Assembly (NCBI RefSeq): GCF_037963865.1
Contig: NZ_CP150170.1
Span: 2,294,001 to 2,358,000 of the forward strand
DNA from: Paenibacillus sp. FSL R10-2734
GTDB taxonomy: Bacteria; Bacillota; Bacilli; Paenibacillales; Paenibacillaceae
Reading direction: 5' to 3'
DNA: 64,000 nt
This document shows, in pieces, positions 49,203-58,350 of the stretch. Below the pieces are notes generated by a model. It was not told the origin of the DNA and ran no database searches. It worked only from the letters and a program-made list of their open reading frames with translations. Numbering within the stretch: the first letter of the stretch is position 1; every line of letters begins with the position of its first letter. Position numbers and translations under genes: made by a program.

Positions 49203-49247
49203 TGGTGAAAAGTGGGGCAAAGTGGGGATTCGGGGATTAGGGGTGGG
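49203..49247 (+). promoter_or_regulatory. MraZ-binding repeats (autoregulatory operator)
   Basis: TGGTG at 49203, TGGGG at 49213 and TGGGG at 49223, then a GGGGA at 49232 and GTGGG at 49243. The first three are exactly 10 bases apart with A-rich spacers. MraZ is known to bind TGGGN direct repeats separated by five bases before its own gene, so this is the expected operator. Confidence 0.85.
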
Positions 49248-49254
49248 AAAAAGG

Positions 49255-49692
49255 ATGTTCATGGGAGAGTATCAACACAGCATTGACGACAAAGGCCGAA
49301 TCATTATTCCGGCTAAACTCCGTGAATTGCTTGGAACCTCTTTCGTGACGACCCGCGGCCTAGACTCCTGCCTATTTGTTTATCCCATGGAAGAATGGGC
49401 TATCATGGAACAAAAGCTAAAAAGCCTTTCACTGATGAAATCAGATGCCCGCGCATTCAGTCGCTTTTTTTTCTCAGGTGCTACAGAATGTGTTTGGGAT
49501 AAGCAGGGAAGGGTAAATCTGCCGGCCAATTTAAGGCAGTATGCCAAACTGGACAAAGACTGTGTTATTCTGGGCGTTTCGAACCGGGTGGAAATCTGGA
49601 ACAAAGAGCTATGGGAGCAGTACTTCGAACAGTCTGAGGAATCGTTCAACGAAATTGCCGAAAAATTGGTGGATTTCAATTTTGATCTATAA
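49255..49692 (+). CDS. mraZ: Transcriptional regulator MraZ
   Basis: AbrB-like, ring-forming DNA-binding protein and repressor of the division and cell-wall cluster. The start at 49255 (MFMGEYQHSIDDKGRIIIPAK) gives 145 residues, the family length; the frame opens earlier at 49180 but those residues lie over the promoter and operator. The two AbrB-type repeats are around DDKGRIIIPAKLRE and DKQGRVNLPANLR. RFFFSGATE is a family block between them. It is first in the dcw cluster, 36 bases before rsmH. Confidence 0.95.
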   Translation: MFMGEYQHSIDDKGRIIIPAKLRELLGTSFVTTRGLDSCLFVYPMEEWAIMEQKLKSLSLMKSDARAFSRFFFSGATECVWDKQGRVNLPANLRQYAKLDKDCVILGVSNRVEIWNKELWEQYFEQSEESFNEIAEKLVDFNFDL

Positions 49693-49728
49693 AACACAAT
49701 ATCGAATACTGTCCTGGAGGGATGCAGC

Positions 49729-50682
49729 TTGTTTCACCACATCACGGTGCTTAAAGAAGAAGCGACAGAAGGGCTGCACATCAAAAAAGACGGAATCTAT
49801 GTAGATTGCACTCTCGGTGGAGCAGGTCACAGTTCACTAATTGCTTCCAAGCTTAGCGGCGAAGGCCGATTAATCTGTTTGGATCAAGACGATTGGGCTC
49901 TGGAGAACGCAAAAGAGAGGCTAGCCGAATACGGAGATAAGGTTGTTCTCATTAAGACCAATTTCCGTGATCTGGAGAGTGTACTTAAGGATGTGCCCTT
50001 TGTACCACAAAAAGATGGCATTCCCCAAGTTGATGGAGTGCTCTTTGATCTTGGCGTATCCTCTCCCCAGTTTGATGAGGGGGAGCGCGGATTTAGTTAC
50101 AATCATGATGCTCCGCTGGACATGCGGATGGATCAGACAGCGCTTCTTACGGCTGCTGATATTGTGAATACGTGGTCCGAGCAGGAGATTGCCCGTGTGC
50201 TTTTCCAATATGGAGAAGAGAAGTTCTCGCGGAGAATCGCTAAGAAGATTGTTGACAGAAGAGAAGAAAGTCCTGTTAAGACCACAGGAGAATTAGCAGA
50301 GCTTATCAAGGAAGGTATTCCGGCGGCAGCACGAAGAACGGGAGGGCATCCCGCTAAACGTAGCTTTCAAGGTTTACGGATTGCTGTTAACGACGAGTTG
50401 GGTGCTTTTGAAGAAGGATTACATAGCGCAGTACGTTGCCTTGCACCAGAAGGTAGAGTATCCGTTATCACCTTTCATTCGCTAGAGGACCGAATTTGCA
50501 AGCAAATACTAAGCAGCTATTTAAGCAGATGTACATGCCCGCCTGACTTTCCGTTTTGTGTATGCGGCGCGAAAGGCACGCTTAAGTTAATCAACCGCAA
50601 ACCGCTTGTGCCTTCTGAAGAAGAGCTGGAGCTTAATACTCGAGCCCGTTCAGCTAAGCTGCGCATTGCAGAAAAATTGTAA
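49729..50682 (+). CDS. rsmH: 16S rRNA (cytosine(1402)-N(4))-methyltransferase RsmH
   Basis: SAM-dependent enzyme (old name MraW) that methylates N4 of C1402 in 16S rRNA. The 317 residues start at TTG 49729 after TGGAGGG; no ATG is near. Motifs: VDCTLGGAGHSSLI (SAM site), LICLDQDDWALENA, VLFDLGVSSPQFDEGERGFSY and FQGLRIAVNDELGAFEEGL. It follows mraZ and precedes ftsL, the standard dcw order. Confidence 0.96.
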   Translation: MFHHITVLKEEATEGLHIKKDGIYVDCTLGGAGHSSLIASKLSGEGRLICLDQDDWALENAKERLAEYGDKVVLIKTNFRDLESVLKDVPFVPQKDGIPQVDGVLFDLGVSSPQFDEGERGFSYNHDAPLDMRMDQTALLTAADIVNTWSEQEIARVLFQYGEEKFSRRIAKKIVDRREESPVKTTGELAELIKEGIPAAARRTGGHPAKRSFQGLRIAVNDELGAFEEGLHSAVRCLAPEGRVSVITFHSLEDRICKQILSSYLSRCTCPPDFPFCVCGAKGTLKLINRKPLVPSEEELELNTRARSAKLRIAEKL

Positions 50683-50705
50683 TTGACGATAAAGGAGAGT
50701 CAGAG

Positions 50706-51098
50706 ATGGCCTATACCCGCGGCAATTTAGCAGTTCAGCCCAAAAGAAAAGAAGAGGTAAACCCCCTTTACCGCGAGAAGACAAAAGTAGTTACCAAACG
50801 AAGAGTACTTCCGCTGCAAGAGAAACTTTTGTATATGCTGACGCTAGGAGTATGCGTTTTGGTGGCTATCACACTGATTTCACGTTACGTTCACATTTAT
50901 GATTTGAACTTGCAGGCCCAGAAATTAGACAAGGATATTGCGACTGCTAAAAAGCAGATTTCTACGTATCAGATGGAGAAGCAGAATCTGGAGCAAAAGG
51001 TTGCCCAAAAGGCAAGAGATCTTGGCTACGTATCACCGGATGAAGATGCAACTATCTTTATTCCGGCGAGTCCGCTATCGACTGAGGGCGATAATTAG
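50706..51098 (+). CDS. ftsL: Cell division protein FtsL
   Basis: A 130-residue bitopic protein of the divisome that partners with DivIC and PBP2B. A basic cytoplasmic N terminus (REKTKVVTKRRVLPLQEK) precedes a single membrane helix (LLYMLTLGVCVLVAITLIS, about 41-60). A leucine-zipper-like coiled coil follows (AQKLDKDIATAKKQISTYQMEKQNLEQKV) and ends in ARDLGYVSPDE. Sequence identity in this family is low; topology, size and position between rsmH and pbpB decide. AAAGGAGAG precedes the ATG. Confidence 0.9.
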   Translation: MAYTRGNLAVQPKRKEEVNPLYREKTKVVTKRRVLPLQEKLLYMLTLGVCVLVAITLISRYVHIYDLNLQAQKLDKDIATAKKQISTYQMEKQNLEQKVAQKARDLGYVSPDEDATIFIPASPLSTEGDN

Positions 51099-51142
51099 TG
51101 AGCGATTGGCAAGATCGCAATAAAAAAATGTGAGGTTCGCTT

Positions 51143-53377
51143 ATGGTAAAGAGAATAAAACTTCGCACGCTGTTTATAGGAGGGTGTATTACCCTCTTTT
51201 TTCTTGTTTTGATGGCTAGAGTGTTCTGGATTCAAGTTGTGGAGGGTGCGGAATGGCAAGAAAAGGCCGCTACACTTTGGGCGCACACCTCGACTATCAA
51301 AGCAGAGCGAGGAACGATTTCTGACCGTAATGGGAGTGTGCTCGCGAGTGATGTCCCTGCTTATACAGTGGTTGTAAATCCGGCAGTCATTGCTGAAAAG
51401 GGAATTGGTGATGAGGTCGTTAAGGGATTGCATGAGCTACTCGGCAAGCCAGAAGATGAGCTGAAAAAGCTGATTGAAGCTAAAGACGAGGATGGCAACT
51501 ACCTCAAGAATCGTGAAATTCGTAACGAAGGCTGGAAAATTGACCAGGAGCTTGCCGATAAGGTGAAAGAATTTTATGTGGCATTAGGAAAAGAACATAA
51601 AATTCAAGAGACTGGCATTGGTCTTGTTAGAGAGCAAAAACGATATTATCCTAAGGATTCGCTTGCTGCGCATATCTTAGGCTATACAGATCGAGACGGC
51701 AAGGCGATCATGGGGCTGGAAAAATCCTTAGATAAAGAGCTTAAAGGTGTCGATGGCAAGCTGCTCTATCAAAGTGACGGACAAGGGGTCAAGCTGCCGA
51801 ATTCACAAGATACTTATCAACCTGTAGTAAATGGTAGTAACTTCAAACTTACAATCGACAGTACGATCCAGCATTATATTGATGAAGCTATGCAAAAGGC
51901 TTATGCGCAATATAAGCCGAAAAGTATGAGCGTAATTGCTGCTGATCCGAATACAATGGAAATTTTGGGGCTAGCGAATATGCCCACCTTTAATCCAAAT
52001 GAATTTTGGAAAACAGGAGCAGAAGGCGCAGGCTTTTATAATCATGCTATTAAATCAACGTATGAACCTGGTTCTACCTTCAAAATTGTCACATTAGCGG
52101 CAGCCGTGGAGGAGAAGCTTTTTGATCCAGTTGCGACATTTTTGTCGGGGTCAATCCGGATAAAGGGATATAGTAAGGCATTGCATGATATTAATCGTGC
52201 CGGATGGGGGCAAATCAGTTTCCTAGAAGGTGTGAAGCGTTCTAGTAACGTTCTTTTCGTCAAGCTTTATGAAATGCTCGGACAAGATAGACTTTTACAG
52301 TATATTAATGATTTTGGGTTCAATGAGAAGACGGGCATCGACCTTCCAGGCGAAGCAAGTGGGGTTGTTAACCCGAATCTTTCTCGTCCGATAGAAATTG
52401 CGACACTTGCTTACGGGCATGGTAAAGTGCTAGTGACTCCGCTTCAGCAGTTGGTTGCCGTATCGGCTATCGCTAATGGTGGTAAGCTGATGACTCCATA
52501 TGTGGTTAAGGAGATTACGGACCCGAATACAGGGGAGACAAAGGTTACTCAGCCTAAAGTAGTGCGTCAGGTGATTGATGAGGCAAGTGCCAAGCAAACG
52601 GGTGAATACTTGGAACAGGTAGTTGCCGACCAAGTCAAAGGAACAGGACGCCACGCTCATATAGATGGTTACCGTGTGGCAGGAAAGACAGGGACGGCGA
52701 TCAAGGTTGAAGGTAAGGATTATGTAAAATCCAAAGTACTGGTCTCCTTTATTGGTTATGCGCCTGTGAATGATCCAAAAATCGCTGTTATTGTTATTAT
52801 TGATGAACCAAACGTTGAGGTTGGCGGAGGTAAGGCTGCTGCTCCTGTATTTAAGGAGATTGTATCCCAGTCTCTGCAATACATGGGGGTTCCTAAATTA
52901 GCGAGTGAAACAACTAAAGATAAGAAGAATGAAAAAACGGTCAAAACAGAAGCGCCTGCGCTTCGGACCGCACCTGATTTAACGGGCAAAACGATGAAGG
53001 AAGCTAGAGAATATCTTTTGGATCAAGGGTTTGACTTTGAAGTTGTCGGTGAAGGAGCTTCTGTGGAAAGCCAATATCCAGAGGGTGGGACGAAGCTTGC
53101 TTCAGGTCAGCGTATTTATTTATTAAGCAAGCAGGGGGACAAACCCACCATTCCAAATTTGCAAGGAGAGTCGCTGCGTGATGCACTCGAGATTTTAACA
53201 CTTTTAAAAGTGGAGATTGCGGTAGATGGCGAAGGATATGTCTCCGAGCAGATTGAAGGAACAAAGAATGGTAAGACATTGATTACATTGAAGCTGAAAC
53301 CATTAAATGATGAGAGTGAAGATAATCCCTCATCCTTGCCTGCGGATGAGGGTACAGAATCGGAGAGTGGACCATAG
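51143..53377 (+). CDS. pbpB: Penicillin-binding protein 2B (division transpeptidase)
   Basis: Class B PBP that cross-links septal peptidoglycan. The 744 residues have an N-terminal membrane anchor (LFIGGCITLFFLVLMARVFW), a pedestal domain, and a transpeptidase domain with the SxxK motif in YEPGSTFK (Ser311), SxN in KRSSNVLF near 364 and KTG in VAGKTGTAI. Two PASTA modules follow near 625-720 (APDLTGKTMKEAREYLLDQGF and IPNLQGESLRDALEILTLLKV), then an acidic tail. It lies between ftsL and spoVD; both PBPs are paralogues. Confidence 0.95.
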   Translation: MVKRIKLRTLFIGGCITLFFLVLMARVFWIQVVEGAEWQEKAATLWAHTSTIKAERGTISDRNGSVLASDVPAYTVVVNPAVIAEKGIGDEVVKGLHELLGKPEDELKKLIEAKDEDGNYLKNREIRNEGWKIDQELADKVKEFYVALGKEHKIQETGIGLVREQKRYYPKDSLAAHILGYTDRDGKAIMGLEKSLDKELKGVDGKLLYQSDGQGVKLPNSQDTYQPVVNGSNFKLTIDSTIQHYIDEAMQKAYAQYKPKSMSVIAADPNTMEILGLANMPTFNPNEFWKTGAEGAGFYNHAIKSTYEPGSTFKIVTLAAAVEEKLFDPVATFLSGSIRIKGYSKALHDINRAGWGQISFLEGVKRSSNVLFVKLYEMLGQDRLLQYINDFGFNEKTGIDLPGEASGVVNPNLSRPIEIATLAYGHGKVLVTPLQQLVAVSAIANGGKLMTPYVVKEITDPNTGETKVTQPKVVRQVIDEASAKQTGEYLEQVVADQVKGTGRHAHIDGYRVAGKTGTAIKVEGKDYVKSKVLVSFIGYAPVNDPKIAVIVIIDEPNVEVGGGKAAAPVFKEIVSQSLQYMGVPKLASETTKDKKNEKTVKTEAPALRTAPDLTGKTMKEAREYLLDQGFDFEVVGEGASVESQYPEGGTKLASGQRIYLLSKQGDKPTIPNLQGESLRDALEILTLLKVEIAVDGEGYVSEQIEGTKNGKTLITLKLKPLNDESEDNPSSLPADEGTESESGP

Positions 53378-53457
53378 GCTTGTTCTAACCCCTGTTTGTC
53401 CCGAATAGTCATGAAGATAAGAGCTCATGTCTATAGGTGAAAGCGGGGGAGAACGGA

Positions 53458-55383
53458 ATGAAGGTTTCGAAAGTCATAACACGGCGGAGAATGCTGTGGA
53501 CGCTGCTGGGACTGGCAGTGTTATTCGGTTCGCTGGTCGTGCGTCTTGCATATGTACAATTATCCCAAGGCGAGAAATTAAGTGACAAGGTTGAAGATTC
53601 CTTGCGCCGCAATATTCCTTTTACCGCCAAGCGTGGTGAAATTTTGGATCGTGAAGGAATACCGCTGGCCTATAATATCAGTACGCCTACGGTTTATGCG
53701 GTGCCCGTGCAGGTGAAGGAGAAGCAAAAGACAGCGCAGCAACTGGCTCCACTGCTTGGGATGACCGAGGAGAAGCTGGTGAGTTTGCTGTCAAAAAAAT
53801 CAATGTCGGTGAAACTACAGCCCGGCGGCCGCAAAATTACGATGGAACTTGCCGCGAGCATCCGTGATTTGCAGCTGCCGGGCATCGTTGTCGCTGAGGA
53901 TAGCAAAAGATATTATCCTTACGGCGATCTAGCCGCGCACATTCTAGGTTTTACAGGTATTGATAATCAAGGCATTACAGGAGTCGAGAATATATACGAT
54001 AATCTGCTCAAAGGCATAGCCGGCAATATTTCTTATTTATCAGATGCAGGTGGCAGACTTATGCCTGGATCATCTGAGAAGTATTCTGCCCCTCAGGATG
54101 GACTTAATCTGCAATTGACGATTGATAAACAGGTTCAATCCATTATGGAACGTGAGCTTGATCAGGCTATGGTAAAATATCAGGCGCAGGGTGCTTGGGC
54201 AATAGCTATGAATCCGAAGAATGGTGAGATTCTGGCCATGGCTAGTAGACCGGGCTATGAACCGGGTCTATATAAGGAGTATGATCCGCAAATCTACAAT
54301 CGGAATTTGCCCATTTGGATGACCTACGAACCTGGTTCGACGTTCAAAATCATAACACTCGCTGCAGCTCTGCAGGAAGGCAAGGTGGACCTGCAAAATG
54401 AACATTTCTATGATCCTGGTTTTATCGAGGTGGCGGGTGCGAAGCTGCGCTGTTGGAAAAAAGGCGGTCATGGCAGTCAAACCTTTCTGCAGGTGGTTGA
54501 GAACTCCTGTAACCCTGGGTTTGTGGCTCTAGGGCAGCGGTTGGGAAAAGAATCACTCTTCAAATATATTCGTGATTTTGGCTTCGGCAGCAAAACAGGA
54601 ATTGATCTGAACGGGGAATCGAATGGTATTCTGTTCAAGCTCAGTCAAGTAGGTCCGGTAGAGCTTTCGACTACGGCCTTCGGCCAAGGGGTTTCGGTTA
54701 CGCCTATTCAGCAGATTGCTGCGGTATCCGCTGCTATCAATGGTGGTAATCTCTATAAACCACATGTATCGAAAGCATGGGTTAATCCGGAAACTGGAGA
54801 AACCGTATCGGAGATAAAGCCAGAGCTTGTACGGCAAGTCATTTCGGAGGAAACGTCTAAGAAGGTGCGGGCAGCACTTGAGAGCGTAGTTGCCAAAGGC
54901 ACGGGACGACCGGCTTTCATAGACGGCTACCGTGTGGGTGGTAAGACAGGTACTGCACAGAAGGTAATTAACGGACGTTATTCTCCAACGGAGCACATTG
55001 TTTCTTTTATAGGCTTTGCACCTGCGGATGATCCACAAATTGTTGTGTATACTGCGGTCGACAATCCGAAGGGGATTCAATTTGGAGGTGTTGTTGCAGC
55101 TCCAATTGTGCAGAATATTTTGGAGGACTCGCTTCACTATTTGAAAGTCCCAGAACGCAGCGACCAGCTTCCCAAAACTTATAAGTATGGGGAAACCCCG
55201 ATTGTGACCGTGCCTGACCTTACAGGAGCAACAGTACAGGATATCTATGAGGATTTAAATATGAATTTTAATCTGGCGCGTTCAGGCTCCGGTAATACGG
55301 TCATCAATCAAGCTCCAAAAGCTGGAGCTAGAGTAGAGCAGGGCTCAACCATCAGGATTTATATGGGAGCTTCTAGTGAATAA
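53458..55383 (+). CDS. spoVD: Stage V sporulation protein D (spore cortex transpeptidase)
   Basis: Class B PBP of the mother cell that cross-links spore cortex together with SpoVE. I choose ATG 53458 (MKVSKVITRRRMLWTLLGLA) because GGGGGAG lies seven bases before it; GTG 53437 is in frame. The 641 residues have one membrane helix, a pedestal domain, SxxK in YEPGSTFK (Ser294), a VENSCNPGF block for SxN and KTG in VGGKTGTAQ. One PASTA module is at the C terminus (VPDLTGATVQDIYEDLNMNF). Its place after pbpB is the Bacillus order. Confidence 0.93.
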   Translation: MKVSKVITRRRMLWTLLGLAVLFGSLVVRLAYVQLSQGEKLSDKVEDSLRRNIPFTAKRGEILDREGIPLAYNISTPTVYAVPVQVKEKQKTAQQLAPLLGMTEEKLVSLLSKKSMSVKLQPGGRKITMELAASIRDLQLPGIVVAEDSKRYYPYGDLAAHILGFTGIDNQGITGVENIYDNLLKGIAGNISYLSDAGGRLMPGSSEKYSAPQDGLNLQLTIDKQVQSIMERELDQAMVKYQAQGAWAIAMNPKNGEILAMASRPGYEPGLYKEYDPQIYNRNLPIWMTYEPGSTFKIITLAAALQEGKVDLQNEHFYDPGFIEVAGAKLRCWKKGGHGSQTFLQVVENSCNPGFVALGQRLGKESLFKYIRDFGFGSKTGIDLNGESNGILFKLSQVGPVELSTTAFGQGVSVTPIQQIAAVSAAINGGNLYKPHVSKAWVNPETGETVSEIKPELVRQVISEETSKKVRAALESVVAKGTGRPAFIDGYRVGGKTGTAQKVINGRYSPTEHIVSFIGFAPADDPQIVVYTAVDNPKGIQFGGVVAAPIVQNILEDSLHYLKVPERSDQLPKTYKYGETPIVTVPDLTGATVQDIYEDLNMNFNLARSGSGNTVINQAPKAGARVEQGSTIRIYMGASSE

Positions 55384-55438
55384 TGATAAAGGTATAAGGT
55401 TTCAGTTCGTATCCGAAAATGTAGAGTGAGGGATTACT

Positions 55439-56926
55439 ATGAAAGTTAATGAATTATCTGCTTGTCTTGCTACTTCGCGTTTATATGGGGATGGGGAGGT
55501 GGAGATTACTGATCTTCAAACGGATTCCCGCCTTGTAAGTCCCGGAGATCTGTTTATCTGTTTGCCGGGTCACACCGTAGACGGACACAAGTATGCGCCG
55601 CAAGCTGTAGCCGCGGGAGCATCCGCTATCGTATGTGAGCGTAAGCTGGAGCTTGATATTCCGCAGATCGTTGTGGATGACTGCCGGTTTGCGATGTCTG
55701 TTATGTCGAATGCATTTTTTGCTTCACCTAGCAGTCGAATGAGAATGATTGGGGTTACAGGTACCAACGGCAAGACAACAACGACTTATCTTATTGAGCG
55801 GATTATGCAGGACCAAAATATGAAGACAGGTCTGATCGGAACGATTCAGATGCGCTATGACGGCAATAGCTACCCGATGTCAGGCACCACTCCAGAATCG
55901 TTAGAACTGCAGCGGTCGCTTCATGATATGGCATCTAAAGGCGTGGAGTGTTGCGTAATGGAAGTATCCTCTCATGCACTTCAGCAAGGACGTGTGAAGG
56001 GTGCGGATTTCCGTACGGCAATATTTACGAACTTAACCCAGGATCATCTGGATTATCATCATACAATGGAGGAGTATCGGGCAGCTAAAGGTCTTTTCTT
56101 TTCTAGACTTGGAAATGTAATTTCTCCTTGGAAAGAAGAACGTAAATATGCGGTGCTTAACGCTGATGATGAAGCCAGTCAATATTTTGCAGCTCAAACT
56201 GCGGCGGAAGTGATTACATATGGCATTGATAACAACGCTAATGTCCGAGCTTCGCAAATTTCGATCACTGCAAAAGGAACTTTTTTCCATGTGGATACGT
56301 TTAAGGGTGAGACGGACATTTCGCTTCGTATGGTTGGCAAGTTCAATGTCTACAATGCACTTGCAGCGATAACGGCTGCGCTGTTGGAGGGTGTGTCCCT
56401 GTCAGATATCAAGACGAGTCTTGAGACCATAGATGGTGTACCTGGACGGGTGGAATCAGTGGATGAGGGGCAAGAATATGCCGTTATCGTTGACTATGCA
56501 CATACACCAGACGGGCTGGAAAATGTATTAAGAACGGTCTGCGAATTTGCTACTGGTAAAGTGTTTACTGTGTTTGGCTGCGGAGGAGACAGAGACCGCA
56601 CGAAACGTCCTTTAATGGGTAAGATAGCTGCAAAATATAGCGACCTGGTATTCGTAACCTCTGACAACCCTCGGACAGAGGACCCTCAATTAATCTTGAA
56701 GGATATAGAAGCAGGACTAGTTGAGGACGGAGTCACCTCTGATCGATATCATATGATAGTTGATCGCCGAGAAGCGATTGGGAAGGCTATTGAAATGGCA
56801 AGCTCTGGCGATGTAGTATTGATTGCGGGGAAAGGTCATGAGACCTATCAACTGATTGGCGGAGTGGTACACGATTTCGATGACCGCATCGTCGCTAAAG
56901 AAGTTATAAGGGGTCGAATCTATTGA
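55439..56926 (+). CDS. murE: UDP-MurNAc-L-Ala-D-Glu:meso-diaminopimelate ligase MurE
   Basis: Adds the third amino acid to the peptidoglycan stem peptide. The 495 residues have an N-terminal UDP-binding domain (TDLQTDSRLVSPGDLFICLPG), the ATP loop GVTGTNGKTTTTYLI near residue 106, and FTNLTQDHLDYHHTMEEY, YAHTPDGLENVL, FGCGGDRDRTKRPLMG. The DNPR motif (SDNPRTEDP) near residue 407 is diagnostic of meso-DAP-adding enzymes. GAGTGAGGGA precedes the ATG. The stop overlaps the murF TTG start (TTGA). Confidence 0.96.
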   Translation: MKVNELSACLATSRLYGDGEVEITDLQTDSRLVSPGDLFICLPGHTVDGHKYAPQAVAAGASAIVCERKLELDIPQIVVDDCRFAMSVMSNAFFASPSSRMRMIGVTGTNGKTTTTYLIERIMQDQNMKTGLIGTIQMRYDGNSYPMSGTTPESLELQRSLHDMASKGVECCVMEVSSHALQQGRVKGADFRTAIFTNLTQDHLDYHHTMEEYRAAKGLFFSRLGNVISPWKEERKYAVLNADDEASQYFAAQTAAEVITYGIDNNANVRASQISITAKGTFFHVDTFKGETDISLRMVGKFNVYNALAAITAALLEGVSLSDIKTSLETIDGVPGRVESVDEGQEYAVIVDYAHTPDGLENVLRTVCEFATGKVFTVFGCGGDRDRTKRPLMGKIAAKYSDLVFVTSDNPRTEDPQLILKDIEAGLVEDGVTSDRYHMIVDRREAIGKAIEMASSGDVVLIAGKGHETYQLIGGVVHDFDDRIVAKEVIRGRIY

Positions 56927-58329
56927 TTAGAAGAACATTGGGACAAATTGCTGTGATGTGCGCAGGTGAACTTCCTGCTGCCGAAGCTGTAAATATACCC
57001 CTTACGGGCGTCGTTACCGACTCCCGTAAGATAACAACAGGCTGCCTGTTTGTCCCTCTAACGGGAGACAAATTCGATGGTCATCATTACGCTGCTAAAG
57101 CTCTTGCTGCTGGTGCTGCAGGGACCTTGTGGCAGCGTGATAAAGGTCCTGCACCCGAGGGTGGCGGAGTCATTATTGTTGAAGATACGCTAGAGGCTCT
57201 TCAGAAGCTATCCGCTGCGTATTTGAATGAGGTCGCTCCGAAGGTTGTCGCTGTTACGGGCAGCAACGGAAAAACAACGACGAAAGATATCATTATGGCC
57301 TTGCTCGAAATGCAATACAAGGTGCATAAGACAGAGGGGAACTTCAATAACCATATTGGTCTTCCGCTCACGATTCTATCCATGGCTGAGGATACAGAGA
57401 TTGCTGTTCTTGAAATGGGTATGAGCTCGCGGGGAGAAATTGCTCTGCTGGCTTCTTTGGCTGCACCAGATGTTGCAGTAATTACTAATGTAGGCGAGTC
57501 GCACCTGCTACAACTGGGCTCTCGCAAGGAAATTGCTCGCGCTAAGCTGGAAATCGTCGAAGGGCTGAAGCCAGGTGGTCTGTTGATCTATAACGGTGAT
57601 GAACCGCTGCTGACTGAGGTAATGCAAGAGTCCACTTTCGAGGCTACGGAGGGGATGGTATCCTTCCGTTTCGGCTTGAACGGGGATAATGATGATTATC
57701 CGACGGGGATGATGTCCCATAGTGGTGGTATGACGTTTACGTCAAGCCTTCATAAGGAACATGCTTTTACATTACCGCTGCCAGGCCAGCATAACGTTGT
57801 TAACGCGTTGGCTGCACTAGCGGTTGCTCGCCATTTTGGGGTTACGGAACAAAATGTAGAGAATGGATTAAGTAAGCTTAAGCTGACGGGCATGCGGATT
57901 GAAGTGATCCAGACTTCTTCTGGGCTTACACTTTTGAATGATGCTTATAATGCTAGTCCGACTTCTATGAAGGCGGCTATTGATGTGCTTCAAACGATGA
58001 AATGCAGTGGCAAAAAAATCGCAGTACTGGGGGACATGCTGGAACTTGGGCCGGATGAAATACAGTTTCATAAAGAAATTGGCTATTACCTTGACCCCGC
58101 AGTGACTGATTTTGTATATACCTATGGTCCATTGTCAGTTCATATTGCAGAAGCTGCAAAGGAAAGATTCGGAAACGAGCGTGTGCTGGCTTTTACGGAT
58201 AAGTCAGAATTAACAGCCGTCCTTATCGAGAAATGCAGTTCTAAGGATATTGTACTGTTCAAAGGATCCAGAGGGATGAGGCTTGAGGAAGTGCTTCAGA
58301 GCCTTAATAAAGAGATCAAACAGACCTAA
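56923..58329 (+). CDS. murF: UDP-MurNAc-tripeptide:D-Ala-D-Ala ligase MurF
   Basis: Adds D-Ala-D-Ala to UDP-MurNAc-tripeptide. The 468 residues start at TTG 56923, overlapping the murE stop by four bases, with TAAGGGG upstream. Motifs: VVTDSRKITTGCLFVPLTGDKFDGH, VAVTGSNGKTTTKDIIMALL near residue 112, NFNNHIGLPLTIL, VLEMGMSSRGEI and LLNDAYNASPTSMKAAI. These are the usual MurF blocks. Confidence 0.96.
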   Translation: MIRRTLGQIAVMCAGELPAAEAVNIPLTGVVTDSRKITTGCLFVPLTGDKFDGHHYAAKALAAGAAGTLWQRDKGPAPEGGGVIIVEDTLEALQKLSAAYLNEVAPKVVAVTGSNGKTTTKDIIMALLEMQYKVHKTEGNFNNHIGLPLTILSMAEDTEIAVLEMGMSSRGEIALLASLAAPDVAVITNVGESHLLQLGSRKEIARAKLEIVEGLKPGGLLIYNGDEPLLTEVMQESTFEATEGMVSFRFGLNGDNDDYPTGMMSHSGGMTFTSSLHKEHAFTLPLPGQHNVVNALAALAVARHFGVTEQNVENGLSKLKLTGMRIEVIQTSSGLTLLNDAYNASPTSMKAAIDVLQTMKCSGKKIAVLGDMLELGPDEIQFHKEIGYYLDPAVTDFVYTYGPLSVHIAEAAKERFGNERVLAFTDKSELTAVLIEKCSSKDIVLFKGSRGMRLEEVLQSLNKEIKQT

Positions 58330-58350
58330 ATAAATGGAGGGGGTGCACCC

